Shown: piece after piece, positions 10,593 through 20,615 of the stretch
Position numbering within the stretch: the stretch's first letter is position 1
Layout of the letters: each line of letters begins with the position of its first letter
From: Strigamia acuminata
Lineage: Eukaryota; Arthropoda; Chilopoda; Geophilomorpha; Linotaeniidae
Direction: 5' to 3'
Length of the DNA stretch: 64,000 nucleotides
Assembly (NCBI GenBank): GCA_949358305.1
Contig: OX442315.1
Span: 13,170,427-13,234,426 of the forward strand
Translations under genes and position numbers: made by a program
Notes under the pieces: generated by a model
The model's database searches: none
Told to the model about the DNA's origin: nothing
What the model saw: the letters and a program-made list of their open reading frames with translations, nothing else

Positions 10593-12665
10593 ATGGCAGA
10601 AAGTTCCCAATTATTAGAAATCGATGTGTTTACATGGAGCAGCAATTTAACAGGATCAGCATGGAATCCATTTGAAAACATCACTATGCAAGATGCACTT
10701 CTCTTTGGAAGTTTAGGTGGACTGTTTGTGATTTTCATTGTAAGTTAACCTTAAAATTTCACTTTTCTATCATCGATTTATGGTGTGTAAACGTGTCTGA
10801 TTCTTTTAACCAAACAGCTACCATTTTGTGGTCCAATTGCATTTGCATTCATGCTCTACTTCTCTGGATTCATTCTTTGGGCATACAAGAAAAAAGCTAA
10901 AATGAATTCTGGGTATTCACCGGTTTCGAACCAAAAAGGGAAGACTGCTGTCATCAAATTTTTTGAATGGATAGCTTGGTTGTGGCATGGTAAATAAATT
11001 TAATGATAATTTAATTTTTTTAATTGTGAAGTTAGAATTTTCTTTATTTAGGATATAAAATTGAAGGATGGGATAACCTTCCAGACGGACCGGCAATTCT
11101 CGTTTCTTACCACGGTCCATTACCAATAGATGGATTTTACTTCATGGTGGAATTGCACAAGCGAGATCTAAGATCTTATTGTGGCATAATTCATAAAAAT
11201 ATTGCACTGATGAGAGGTAAGAAATTTCATAATGGGTTTCCCCAAGTCATCTTCAGGAACCAATGAGAAAGGTGCAAGTAAAATGGTGCAGGAAAGATGG
11301 ACAATATAAATGGACGTAAATACCATTGGAGACCCTTGGTCACACATGCATTGTAGCAATACAATGCAAGCAATGGGAAAAGGCTTGGCACACTTGTGAC
11401 CGATTATCGGCCACTGCAACACTCCCGCATACCCAGGTTAACCCTAACCACGTGTGTGCCGCGTGTGGTCACAGTTCTACTGCAGAAATGCAGTAGGAGC
11501 ATAGGAGAGGCATAAGATATTGACCCCTAGACAACTGAATAAAGGCCTAAAACCTTGAATACAGTCTCTTGTGTGTCTCTTATCTACACGTGTCGAGCGT
11601 CCGGCGCTGTTTGGGCATTCCCATGCGCGAACGGTGTCCGTCCACTCTCACAGACTGACCCCTAGACAAGTTGAATAAAAGACCGTAAACCTAAAACAGT
11701 TATCGACTATGATGAGGTCTTCTTCATCTTGCTGGACGACGTACATCTTGATGTTAAATGCGCCTACCTCTATTTTATTTTATTTTATTTTATTTTATTT
11801 TATTTTATTTTATTTTATTATCGTTAGGTTGGCGCAGGTTTAATCGAGTTTTCAACTTGGCTCCGTACACACGTGACGAATGTTTAAATCACTTAAAGGA
11901 AGGAGGCCATTTAAGCATTACTCCGGGAGGATTCGAAGAAAGTCGATACAGTGATCAAAATTACAGAACAAATTTCAGGGGCCGCTTCGAATTTGCCCAA
12001 TTAGCTTTAGATGCTGAAGTGGTAACTAACAAGAATAAATAAAAAAGAAATTATTTTTGTTTCATTTCTTCACTTTTGTAGCCAATTATTCCTATATTTA
12101 CTAAAAACATCCAAGAAGCATTTTGGATCCCTTGGTTTGTTAAACGTAATTATTTTCTCTTGTCTATTATTTGTTATTTAATTTATTTAATTAATTTTTG
12201 TAGCATTTGTAACGGGTATATTTGCGCCGGAAAAAATCCCGTTTTTGCCAATGGGGGGCGGCTTGCCTGTTAAACTGACGTAAATGAAATTGAATTTTGG
12301 GTGTTTGAATTTAATTAAACCGATTAATTGTATAAAAATAGAACTTTTATCGGGAAACCTGTTGATTATGATGACACATTTACTGCAGAAGAGTTGGCCA
12401 ACAAGGTAGATTTTATTCTTTTAAAATATTTGATAATTTATTTTTATAGTTTTCGATTATTGTTGAATTTATTTTCTAGGTGTGTTTGGAATTGCAAGAG
12501 CACGTTGATCAACATCAAAAGGTTCCTGGAAGTACGATACGTGCACTGCTGGAGAGATTGCAAGGAAATGAAGAGAAAATTGTGAAAACTAAGGAAGTTG
12601 AGGTCGATGATAGTCATCTTGTGGAAGCAGCTGATAGCTCTGTAGTCAATTTGACTGTGACGTGA
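10593..12665 (+). CDS. TMEM68: TMEM68-like membrane acyltransferase (eight coding exons)
   Basis: The exons are 10593-10739, 10818-10989, 11052-11216, 11828-12021, 12082-12145, 12204-12279, 12342-12405 and 12480-12665. They sum to 1068 nt (355 residues) with consistent phases and GT-AG borders. The ATG at 10593 follows an acceptor (CCGACTACAG), so an unseen 5' UTR exon lies upstream. Residues about 36-73 form a membrane hairpin. HGPLPID at about 123-129 is the acyltransferase block I histidine/aspartate motif, and the glycine-rich ITPGGFEESRYS is the later GG-E block. TIGKP-like and GGGLPVKL segments complete the LPLAT fold. TMEM68 is known as an ER-resident diacylglycerol/monoacylglycerol acyltransferase-type enzyme involved in triacylglycerol and ether-lipid synthesis, and the same role is inferred here. 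The family is usually about 320-330 residues; the extra length is a charged C-terminal tail. Intron 3 has been enlarged by repeats. Confidence 0.88.
11240..11760. repeat. Repeat insertion in intron 3 of the TMEM68-like gene
   Basis: This G+C-richer sequence carries two copies of GACCCCTAGACAA followed by TTGAATAAA/CTGAATAAA (about 11543 and 11656). The same phrase occurs at about 40083 within the dispersed repeat there. The AATAAA context suggests polyadenylation ends of LTR- or gene-derived repeats. A TTTTA microsatellite follows at 11768-11819, directly before the exon 4 acceptor. Confidence 0.5.
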
Positions 12666-13612
12666 TTTTTTCAAGTGTTTAGTGGTGTGCTGGGATCATC
12701 CACAAATAACGTAATATCACATAGTTTACATATGAATGTATTTTGTCAATTTCTTTTAATGAATTTTGATGAATTCTGATGAAATTGATGAATTTTGATG
12801 AATTTTGATGAATTCTGATGAATTCTGATGAATTTTGTCAATTTCTTTTATGAAATATCGAATTTTTGATGAATTTTGTTGGATTTTTGTCAATCTTTGT
12901 TGGATTTTTGTCAATCTTTGTTGTATTTTTGTTCAATTTTTGTCAAATTTTGTGTATTTTTGTTAAATTTTTGTCAAATTTTGTGTATTTTTGTTAAATT
13001 TTGTTGAATTTGTGTCAAATTTTGTTGAATTTTTGTTAAATTTTATAGAATAATTTTAATTTTAAAGCAGCTTTCACAAAATAGCTTTTTTTAAAAATCC
13101 ATCGTAGCATGACGTCATTTATGGATGATCCCTGTAAAATGTGTTCAATAATAAAACTCTTAAGAAATTATCGAATTCGAATTCATTTTATTTGCTTGAA
13201 TTTTTTATACATTATGTCGATATTTATATTTCCTGCTCAACAATTTAATTGCTGAATTAACAAATTCCTCGATGCACTTCACCCAGAAAAATATCCATGT
13301 GATTTACATTTACACATTATAGAATATAATTTGGCAAATTTACATTTTCTAAAAATATTGATCAATCATTAGACTAATCATGACGTCACAACATCCAAAG
13401 AAATAAAAGTAAGGCACAAATGTGAAAAACAAAAAACAAAAATTTGACCAACTATTTTGACTAAATTTTGATATTTTTAGCTAATTTTGACTCAAAATAA
13501 CGAAATTAAGATAAAAAAAAAAGTGATCCATATATTTTAAGTATTATAACCATTATTAGATTTTTTCTTACATAAAAAAATATTGTAGATAAAAATAATT
13601 TCCTCTCATTTA
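12666..13612. repeat. TMEM68/syntenin intergenic region with GATGAATTTT and TTTTTGT tandem repeats
   Basis: Between the convergent 3' ends of the two genes, 12755-12840 carries short units of GATGAATTYT and 12860-13050 carries units of about 15-20 bp around AATTTTTGTCAAATTTTG. The rest (13050-13612) is plain AT-rich DNA. AATAAA sequences at about 13147 and 13403 could serve as polyadenylation signals for either gene. Confidence 0.6.
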
Positions 13613-15658
13613 TTACAAATCAGGAATGCTATGATCCATGAGGCTTTTCACGATACTCGTTCGCATACTAAAAATATAAAATTAATTAATTTAAATCCAA
13701 ATAAATATATAAGCTTATACAGTCGAAACTCTTTATAACGAATCGCAAGGGACCCGAAAAATCTATTCGTTATAATGAGAATTCATTATATCGAAATTTT
13801 TTAACATGATGTTCTATGGCCAGCCAACCAAACCGGCCATTTTTAGGTATTCATTATATCGATAATTCGTTATATCGGGATTCGTTATAAAGAGTTTTGA
13901 CTGTATTGAAAATGCTCTAACGGCACGCGGGTTGCCCATTCAACGCAGTATCTTTAAGAAATTGATTTTTTCACTACTTATTTACACACATAGCCTGCAA
14001 GGTATGGGTCAACATATTAAACAAATGACTAAAATAAATGTCTAAATTGACTAAAACGACCAAAAGAAATTTCTAAATAGAACAAACAACTAAAATAAAA
14101 ACGTCCAAATTGAACAAAACGACTAAAATAAACATCTAAATTGACCAAAACGACTAAAATAAACGTCTAAATTGACCAAAACGACTAAAATTAATGTCTA
14201 AATTGACCAAACCAACTAAAATAAATGTCTAAATTGACCAAAACGACTAAAATAAACATCAAAATTGACCAAAACGACTAAAATAAACGTCTAAATTGAC
14301 CAAAACGACTAAAATAAATGTTTAAATTTAACAAATGACTAAAATAAATGTCTAAAAAATTGCGGGGAAAATCTACGTTCTGTAAATAAAACACCCACCT
14401 TCATTAAAGCATTTACGGTATATTAAACAACTCACTGTTTCATCATGTGTTCGTACAAGAACGACGGCATGATGGTAACCGTGACGATATTTCCAACGCT
14501 TTCAATGATGCTCGTAATGTCTTTATCTTTTAGTCCCACAACATTTTGGCCGTCAACCTGTCGACAAAACGGAAAACAAACGAGTTAAATATGATTTTTT
14601 TTACGTAATAACATAATATAAATATACGGACTTCCAATAAATGATGATCGGTAAGCAAACCGTTTCGTGCAGCGGACGAATCTTTAACGAGGAGAATGAT
14701 TTTTCCTTCCTTGTATCCGAATCCAATATGGCCGGTGCTGTCTTTGTGGAGAGTCACGGTACGTTCGAATGGTCTAAAATTGATAAATATTATTGTTTTG
14801 TGGAATTTAAAATATGTTTTGAATTAATTTACCGGTCACGGATCGATAAACGGATTCCATCGACCGGCAACTTTTTAAAGATGGAATGGACTTTGTCGAC
14901 GTTAAAGCCAGCAACATTTTCACCGTTGATTTGCAGAATCTGGTCGCCAAACCGGAGTCCGACTAGAGCTGCAGGCGAATTCTTCTGCACCAACGCCACA
15001 AAAACACCCTGGAATAAATAAATGAATCGATGAATACAATATAAATTTAAAGTGGGACTGAATAATTTTCAATTTTGACTCGAATAATCAAATTAATTTT
15101 TTTTGAGTCTATTTTGGCTCTTAAAGTCCGTTTTGAGACACAAAAATGCATTTTTGTACCAAAAATTATTTTTTTGGTAAAAAAAACAATCAATTTTGGC
15201 TTTAAAAATATTAATTTGTCAAAAGAAATGTACATTTTTGCACGAAAAAATGGAATTTTTCGTTCAAAACGTTAATTTTCAAAGATAATATCCATTTTCC
15301 TGCTTAAAATGCATTTTTGCATAGGAAACGCTAATTTTCAAAGATAATATCCATTTTCCTGCTTAAAAATGCATTTTTGCATAGAAAACGTTAATTTTTC
15401 AAAGTTAATATCCATTGTTTTGCTCAAAAAAACATTTTTTCATTAAAAACACAATATTTTAACACAAAAAACGTTTACAATATGACCAAATTCACCTTGC
15501 TGACATCTTTAACTCTCAATCCGACTTTCCCATCCTTATCCTTGCACAGCCGCACTTCTCTAATTCCGTGAGTGACCTCAGCTCGTTTCAAACCAACCGA
15601 CATACATGACAACGGTGCTACAAACCCAGACGGCGACAATATCACTTGATTCTTCAAA

Positions 15659-15697
<39 letters not shown>

Positions 15698-16122
15698 ACA
15701 AACAAACAAACAGACAAACTAATCTAATCTTCCGAAATCAATGACTCACGGGTTGCAAAACTGACAACTCCGTCGATGGCGAAGTCGGCGGAAATTGAGC
15801 TTGAGCAACAACTGGCATGTGTTGACTAAGGAACTCTGGAGTCAAATCCAATCCCATATATTCGGTCAAATTAGGGTAGATTGCGGCATTGGAATTGTTG
15901 TTAGGAATCTGAGTATTGCTCGGTGGTGGTGGATATGACGGATAATTCACTGGGGCTTGATTCTGCGCATGAAACGTTTGAGGTGGAGCTGCAATCGATT
16001 GAACCTGGGCCTAAAATTCAAAAATAATTCAAAAAAACAAAGAATTTCACGAATAACTATTTAATACTTACTCTAGCCATATGGTCCACCTGCATATCCT
16101 CTAAAGACGGATAGAGAGACAT
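13613..16122 (-). CDS. SDCBP: Syntenin (tandem PDZ adaptor), seven coding exons
   Basis: The exons (minus) are 16122-16072, 16010-15750, 15651-15496, 15008-14833, 14773-14632, 14557-14436 and 13667-13613, totalling 963 nt (320 residues) in phase. The N-terminus [13 protein letters not shown] and the LYPxL-like [17 protein letters not shown] carry ALIX-binding-type motifs. PDZ1 runs from [18 protein letters not shown], and PDZ2 from [16 protein letters not shown] through [11 protein letters not shown] to a short tail ending [10 protein letters not shown]. Syntenin links syndecans and other receptors to ALIX and exosome/endosome trafficking; that role is inferred by homology. The N-terminal region is proline/asparagine/glutamine-rich and slightly longer than in vertebrates. 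A non-coding exon ends at 16592 (donor GTAAGT), and its partner acceptor TTTTCAG lies just before 16142. The exon 5 donor (GTCCGT after residue LLE) is weak but is the only one that keeps frame. Confidence 0.93.
13720..13903. mobile_element. pogo/Tigger-type MITE in syntenin intron 6
   Basis: The element begins CAGTCGAAACTCTTTATAAC and ends with the inverted equivalent, flanked by TA (13718-13719 and 13904-13905). The interior repeats TTCATTATATCGA-like phrases. A right half of a sister copy is at 24.9-25.4 kb. Confidence 0.75.
14018..14360. repeat. ~31-bp minisatellite in syntenin intron 6
   Basis: About ten units of roughly 31 bp with the core GACTAAAATAAACGTCTAAA and then TTGACCAAAAC run between coding exons 6 and 7. 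The units are well conserved in the middle of the array and decay at both ends. Confidence 0.8.
15270..15460. repeat. 62-bp tandem duplication in syntenin intron 3
   Basis: The block containing TAATATCCATTTTCCTGCTT and TGCATTTTTGCATAG is present about two and a half times head to tail, with increasing divergence towards 15460. Confidence 0.7.
15654..15712. repeat. AAAT microsatellite in syntenin intron 2
   Basis: A run of AAAT/AAAC tetranucleotides directly upstream (in the gene's direction) of the exon 3 acceptor. It may contribute the pyrimidine tract of that acceptor on the minus strand. Confidence 0.85.
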
Positions 16123-16724
16123 TTTCTTCGTTGTTTATAAATCTGAAAATAAAAAAAATAAAAAATTTAATAAAGTTTACAGCATGGATTTTCGGATAAG
16201 ACACATATTCTTATAGATCTCGGTGTCCTGAATCAGGAAAAAAAATAAAATTGATTGAGCTGCAAATATTCAGCGAGATATCTGCGATCAAACATTGTAA
16301 ATTAAAATTGATCATGCGCAGCCATTGAAATTATGGCGGAATCGACGTATCCTGCTGCCGATGCGTCATGACTTATTTTTAATATTCATTTCGTGTTAAA
16401 ATTGGTTATTTACGAAATGACAACTATGTTTTTGAATTAAATAATTTTTTTTAAGTTTTTAAATCGTGGGTGGGATTTTGGTTGGTGGAATTTAGTTATT
16501 ATTAGAGTGTTTTACGTGTTATTCTACGAATAAGTTGGTTGATATGTTTTAGGTAGGAAACGGATGAGTTGTGGTGTTGTGTGTTACTTACCAAAGTGTC
16601 GGCTTGACTCGGAAGAACCACTCAAAAAGAAACAGCGTATATACAAGGCACGAACTTCGTTCAGATTGTCACGAGCGGAGGTCACAAGATAATGGATGAT
16701 GTCATAATGACGTCAATGAGTGCA

Positions 16725-17093
16725 ATGTAATCTCGGCGGAGTGAGATGAAACGTAGTTCTACGTAGTGAGTCGAATGATAGCCGAGTATCATTCTAACGA
16801 TGTATATCGGAGGAGTCACAGGAGATGGCGCACCTGTCCGGGTCACGTCAGTCTTAAGAAGCTAAACAACTATCTGAAAAAATTAGATGGGAAAAAACGT
16901 AGAAGAAACTTGGAGTGCACAGGCCAAAATACAGCGATGAGATCGCTGAGCGCAGTCGCACTGCCAAAAACAAAATCGGGTGGGAGTAGGTGGGTCCTGT
17001 GACTCCTCCGATATACATCGTTAGAATGATACTCGGCTATCATTCGACTCACTACGTAGAACTACGTTTCATCTCACTCCGCCGAGATTACAT
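16725..17093. mobile_element. Palindromic DIRS-related element with 99-bp perfect arms
   Basis: 16725-16823 and 16995-17093 are perfect inverted copies, separated by a 171-bp spacer. The inner part of each arm (ATTCTAACGATGTATATCGG and on to CACAGGA) is a variant of the 35-bp terminal repeat of the adjacent 3.2-kb DIRS-like element. The spacer begins ATGGCGCACCTGTCCGGG, the same words that open the large ORF of that element, then diverges. It therefore looks like a non-autonomous derivative of the same family sitting end to end with the full copy, about 130 bp upstream of the first syntenin exon. Confidence 0.65.
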
Positions 17094-17262
17094 TCTAACT
17101 CTGTAATCTCCGGAGTCCCAGGAGACTTTAGAGCAATAGTTGTTTAGGAAAAAACAAAAAACAAAAAACCCAACTCCGGAGAGTGTGGCATCGCAGTAAT
17201 AATTTTTTAAAAGGTAAGAAAAAACAAACCAAAAATAAAAAAAAAATCAAAAGTCACGAATA

Positions 17263-18423
17263 TTATTTATTCTGCTTATTAATCGACAAAATGGCATTTT
17301 GGAATAAATTTTCGTCCACTATTGGGCGATTATAAAACTTAGCAAAGGTGGACTCGGAAGTCCAACCTGCCGCACTTAGAACAGCCTGAATAGGCACATG
17401 TAGGGCCGCCGCACTAGTCGAGGCAGCTCGAGTGGAATGAGCGCCAAAGACATTGGTATCCACACCAACTGTTCGTAGAAAAACTTTGATCCATCTACGG
17501 ATCGTGTCGGCGGTAGGCGCCGAAAAAGGAGGGTTCTGTATGAGAAAAAGGGCCTTCCCCTTTCTCACCTCCTGAGTCTGCTCAAGAAAATCCAAAAGAG
17601 TCTGAAAAGGACAGATCCTCGTGTCCGCCGGATACGCTGCTAAACGTAAAACTGGGTGAACCCCGGTTCTGGACGTCTTTTGCAAGGCAGCTGGTCGGAT
17701 GATAGCAACCCCTTCCGCAAGTTTCACATCAGCCAAGGTGAGGGACTGTAAGGTAGCTACCCTGGAAGCCGAAACTAAAGCCATAAGGACCACCAGTTTG
17801 ATCTGTAACTTCCTCCAGCCTAATACCCCGTGCGGCCAAAGTTGTCGTAAGGCAGTCAGCGCCAAACCCACATCCCAGGTTTGGTTGTAGCGAGGAAGGG
17901 CTGGGCGAAGGTTGGAGACTCCCCGCAAGACTCTCTGGACATCCGCGTGCCCCCGAGTTTTCGGGGTAATAAGTCTAGCTGCCGTAATGGCCGCCAGGTT
18001 ACCGTTTACCACGGAGTAAGAGAGGCCCAGATCGAACAGGAAGGCCACAAAATTTGCTGTCAGCACTACAGGGTCGAAATTTGGAGGATCCGATCGTTGA
18101 GATAGAAACATCTCCCACCTCTTAATTCCCGCTGAATATGCGGAGATGGTGCCTGGCCTCCAGCTTTCCTGGAAGAGGAGGGAAGCGTTCGCTGAAAACC
18201 CTCTTGCAGCAAGGGATCCCCCGAGATTTTGCAGCCAAGGAGGACCAACTTGTGGTTTAGGCGGGGCGTTTCTTCCGGGCTGTGGGCGAGAAACAACCTG
18301 TCCTTGGCCGGAAAACGTACAGGAACTGCTACCAGCATTTCCAACAGCCGCGAGAACCAAGTTTGGGTCGCCCAAAGGGGAACCACCAACAAAATGGTGG
18401 CCTTCTCGTGATGAGCCTTCCAC
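17263..18423 (-). CDS. Tyrosine recombinase of the DIRS-like element
   Basis: 386 codons from an ATG at 18423; the true start may lie further in, since the first 120 codons overlap the RT ORF. The catalytic signature of the lambda-integrase family is complete: Arg221 in ALVSASRVATL, His329-x-x-Arg332 in HSTRAAS, a Trp in AAGWTSES, and the nucleophile Tyr364 in FAKFYNR. A SAM-like core-binding domain (residues about 85-180) with SAYSAGIKRWEMF precedes it. It would join the circular cDNA of the element to a target without a long target-site duplication. The protein ends near the left terminal repeat, leaving only about 140 bp for the 3' end. Confidence 0.85.
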   Translation of the reverse strand: MEGSSREGHHFVGGSPLGDPNLVLAAVGNAGSSSCTFSGQGQVVSRPQPGRNAPPKPQVGPPWLQNLGGSLAARGFSANASLLFQESWRPGTISAYSAGIKRWEMFLSQRSDPPNFDPVVLTANFVAFLFDLGLSYSVVNGNLAAITAARLITPKTRGHADVQRVLRGVSNLRPALPRYNQTWDVGLALTALRQLWPHGVLGWRKLQIKLVVLMALVSASRVATLQSLTLADVKLAEGVAIIRPAALQKTSRTGVHPVLRLAAYPADTRICPFQTLLDFLEQTQEVRKGKALFLIQNPPFSAPTADTIRRWIKVFLRTVGVDTNVFGAHSTRAASTSAAALHVPIQAVLSAAGWTSESTFAKFYNRPIVDENLFQNAILSINKQNK

Positions 18424-20261
18424 AGGATCCTATTAATTAAATTGAAGGGAGGAAAGGCATAAGAAAAAACATTCCAAGGATGGGCAAAGGCATCCACCTT
18501 CAGCGCCTCGGGGTCTGGCCCCCAAGAGAAAAATTGTTTCAGCTTACAATTTAGACGAGTGGCAAATAAATCAATTTTAGGAGCCCCAAACAAGGCAACT
18601 AATTCTTTAAAAATTTTGTCATCCAGACTCCACTCCCCATCAAGGGAAATAAAGTTCCTGGACAATCTATCCGCAAGGACATTTTCCTTTCCGGCCACGT
18701 GTACGACGGTAAAAAGGACACCAAGTACTTGGGCATCTTCCCACAACCTCCTGCCATATGAGTGCAGCAAATGCACCATGCTTCCCTGGTTTTTAAAAAG
18801 GCTCACAACCGTAGAGTTGTCGCAATGGAAGGTAATCGACTTGGCTCCATTAAAGGGCAAAAAAGCCTTCCAGGCAAAAACCAGGGCAAGTAATTCTTTC
18901 ACATTAATGTGTAGGGCTTGTTCCTGGAGTGACCATTGGCCGTTGGCGGAAACCTCACCCCATGCCGCCCCCCAACCAGCGTTGGAGGCGTCAGAAAAAA
19001 TATCTACAGTGCTGGGAAGTAAGCGTAGAGATTTAGGCTTAAAATTTTCCTCATTAGTCCAAAATTTTAATTCCTCTTTAATATCGGGATAAAGGGGGAC
19101 CAGGGCCTCGTAGTTGGAATTATTTCTAACTAACTGGCCCGTTTTAAAAGCTTCTAACGGTTTAATAAACCAGTAGCCATGGTGGAGGGCCGGTTCGGCC
19201 GAAACTAAATTGCCAATAAAGACAGCCAAAAGCTTTATAGAAACCTGGCCGCGACTCAACAAATCCTCAGCCAAGCTAATAATCTTGGAAACTTTACGCT
19301 GAGGCAGAGACACAGTCATCAAAATGGTGTCCAAAACCAAACCCAAAAACTCCATGCGAGTTTTGGGAGACAGTTCAGATTTTTCCCAGTTTATAGTTAA
19401 ACCTAGCCACTGGAAAAACCCGACAGCAATGCGACAGTCTTCTAGAGCTTTAGCAAGGGATCTGCACAAAAAAATGCCATCGTCTAAGTAAGGCACACCA
19501 ACTAGCCCCCAAGTTCTCAATTGAGCATAAACAGGGAGCATTAGTTTAGTAAAAATGCGAGGTGCACTCGCCAAACCCATGGGCATGACGTTATACTCGT
19601 ACAAAACCCCATCCCAAATGAAGCGCAAAAATTTTTTAAATAAAAAATGCACGGCCAGGAGGTAATAGGCATTCTTAAAGTCCACTTTGAAAAGGAAATC
19701 ACCTTCTCGCAATAAGGCAATGGCGTCTCGAATCGACGCCATCTTGAAATGCTTGTATTCCAGATTTTGGTTAAAGCATTTCAAATTAAGAATGACGCGT
19801 ACCGACCCATCCGGTTTAGGGACCGGAAAAACTGGGCTTAAAATTTGACCCTGTAAGGGCTCAACCACCGAAATAATTTGGAGTTTCAGTAAATCTTGGA
19901 TAGCCGCCGTCATGGCGACAGAGTCCGAAATGGACATTTGATAGACCGACCTGGGATCGGAAACCAACTCAGCTGAGGTAAAGTCAAACGAAATACCTTT
20001 TAAGGTATTCAACAACCACCTATCAGTCGAAATTTGGGCCCAATTTTTGACCTTAGAGGCCAAACCACCGGGCGAAAAAGGAATGCGCAATTTTTCAAAT
20101 TCAAACATTTTATTTACCAAAACAGTAATTATTTCTTCTTGTTCATTTGGTCCTTTGGTTGCGACTTCTTGCCTGCAAGGACAAGAGTTAGAGGGGTTTA
20201 AAGAATTGTTTAATTGCAATCTTATACCTCCATACGGACGTGACCCGGACAGGTGCGCCAT
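18066..20261 (-). CDS. Reverse transcriptase / RNase H polyprotein of the DIRS-like element
   Basis: 731 residues. The palm begins with PVFPVPKPDGSVRVILNLK. Asp194 lies in FKVDFKNAYYLL, and the active-site box is YLDD at 258-261. RNase H starts near Asp424 in DIFSDASNAGWG and closes with ENVLADRLSR. A C-terminal region (about 575-680, with KIDLFATRLN and NVFSYAFPPFNLI) is typical of DIRS/Ngaro polyproteins. I see no convincing complete methyltransferase domain. The ATG used (20261) lies at the inner edge of the terminal repeat, and its first codons are shared with the neighbouring palindromic element. The tail overlaps the recombinase ORF. Confidence 0.85.
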   Translation of the reverse strand: MAHLSGSRPYGGIRLQLNNSLNPSNSCPCRQEVATKGPNEQEEIITVLVNKMFEFEKLRIPFSPGGLASKVKNWAQISTDRWLLNTLKGISFDFTSAELVSDPRSVYQMSISDSVAMTAAIQDLLKLQIISVVEPLQGQILSPVFPVPKPDGSVRVILNLKCFNQNLEYKHFKMASIRDAIALLREGDFLFKVDFKNAYYLLAVHFLFKKFLRFIWDGVLYEYNVMPMGLASAPRIFTKLMLPVYAQLRTWGLVGVPYLDDGIFLCRSLAKALEDCRIAVGFFQWLGLTINWEKSELSPKTRMEFLGLVLDTILMTVSLPQRKVSKIISLAEDLLSRGQVSIKLLAVFIGNLVSAEPALHHGYWFIKPLEAFKTGQLVRNNSNYEALVPLYPDIKEELKFWTNEENFKPKSLRLLPSTVDIFSDASNAGWGAAWGEVSANGQWSLQEQALHINVKELLALVFAWKAFLPFNGAKSITFHCDNSTVVSLFKNQGSMVHLLHSYGRRLWEDAQVLGVLFTVVHVAGKENVLADRLSRNFISLDGEWSLDDKIFKELVALFGAPKIDLFATRLNCKLKQFFSWGPDPEALKVDAFAHPWNVFSYAFPPFNLINRILWKAHHEKATILLVVPLWATQTWFSRLLEMLVAVPVRFPAKDRLFLAHSPEETPRLNHKLVLLGCKISGDPLLQEGFQRTLPSSSRKAGGQAPSPHIQRELRGGRCFYLNDRILQISTL

Positions 20262-20295
20262 CTCCTGGGACTCCGGAGATTACAGAGTTAGAATG

Positions 20296-20615
20296 TATTG
20301 ACGCGAGTTGACGTCATGAAATGTTTGTGAAATGTAGCGCCAACTAGTGATGAATTTGCGTAAAGATTGTAAATAGAAACAGATACAATTATTTGTTTTT
20401 AATTTTATTTAAAACGAGAGTTTTGACGTTTTTAATAATTGTTTGCAAAAAGAAAAAAATACAAATGGTGTCGGAGAAAAATACAAAGTACAAATTTCAA
20501 TGACTAGGTAGATACGATAGAGACCTGCAAGACCAAGGCCACCGTGAATAAGACAAAGCATTTGTTATTTAATTTGATAATCTCTCGTTAGATGGGAGGG
20601 CATAGCGCATGCGCA
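20296..20615. other. Spacer between DIRS-like element and DEG/ENaC gene A
   Basis: AT-rich, no repeat or open frame recognised. It would contain the 3' UTR of gene A. The AATAAA motif expected on the minus strand is not clear. Confidence 0.4.

Larger units (their letters stand above)
17091..20295 (-). mobile_element. DIRS/Ngaro-like tyrosine-recombinase retroelement
   Basis: 35-bp perfect inverted terminal repeats (17091-17125 and 20261-20295, CATTCTAACTCTGTAATCTC and on) bound a 3.2-kb unit. It encodes, on the minus strand, a reverse transcriptase/RNase H ORF and then a tyrosine recombinase ORF that overlaps it by 358 nt in another frame. This gene set defines the DIRS-type retroelements, which integrate with a recombinase and not an integrase. 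No gag-like ORF is present. The large ORFs are uninterrupted, so the copy may be young. Confidence 0.8.

Noticed and set aside
14018-14360. CRISPR-like array
   Set aside because: Repeats are direct, contiguous and degenerate without distinct spacers, in an intron of an animal gene.
16766-17052. Two small proteins sharing the start MSRMIAEYHSNDVYRRSH
   Set aside because: They are the same arm of the 99-bp palindrome read from both strands.
18066-18560. Methyltransferase domain in the DIRS-like polyprotein
   Set aside because: AFPPF resembles one catalytic motif but the rest of such a domain cannot be traced.
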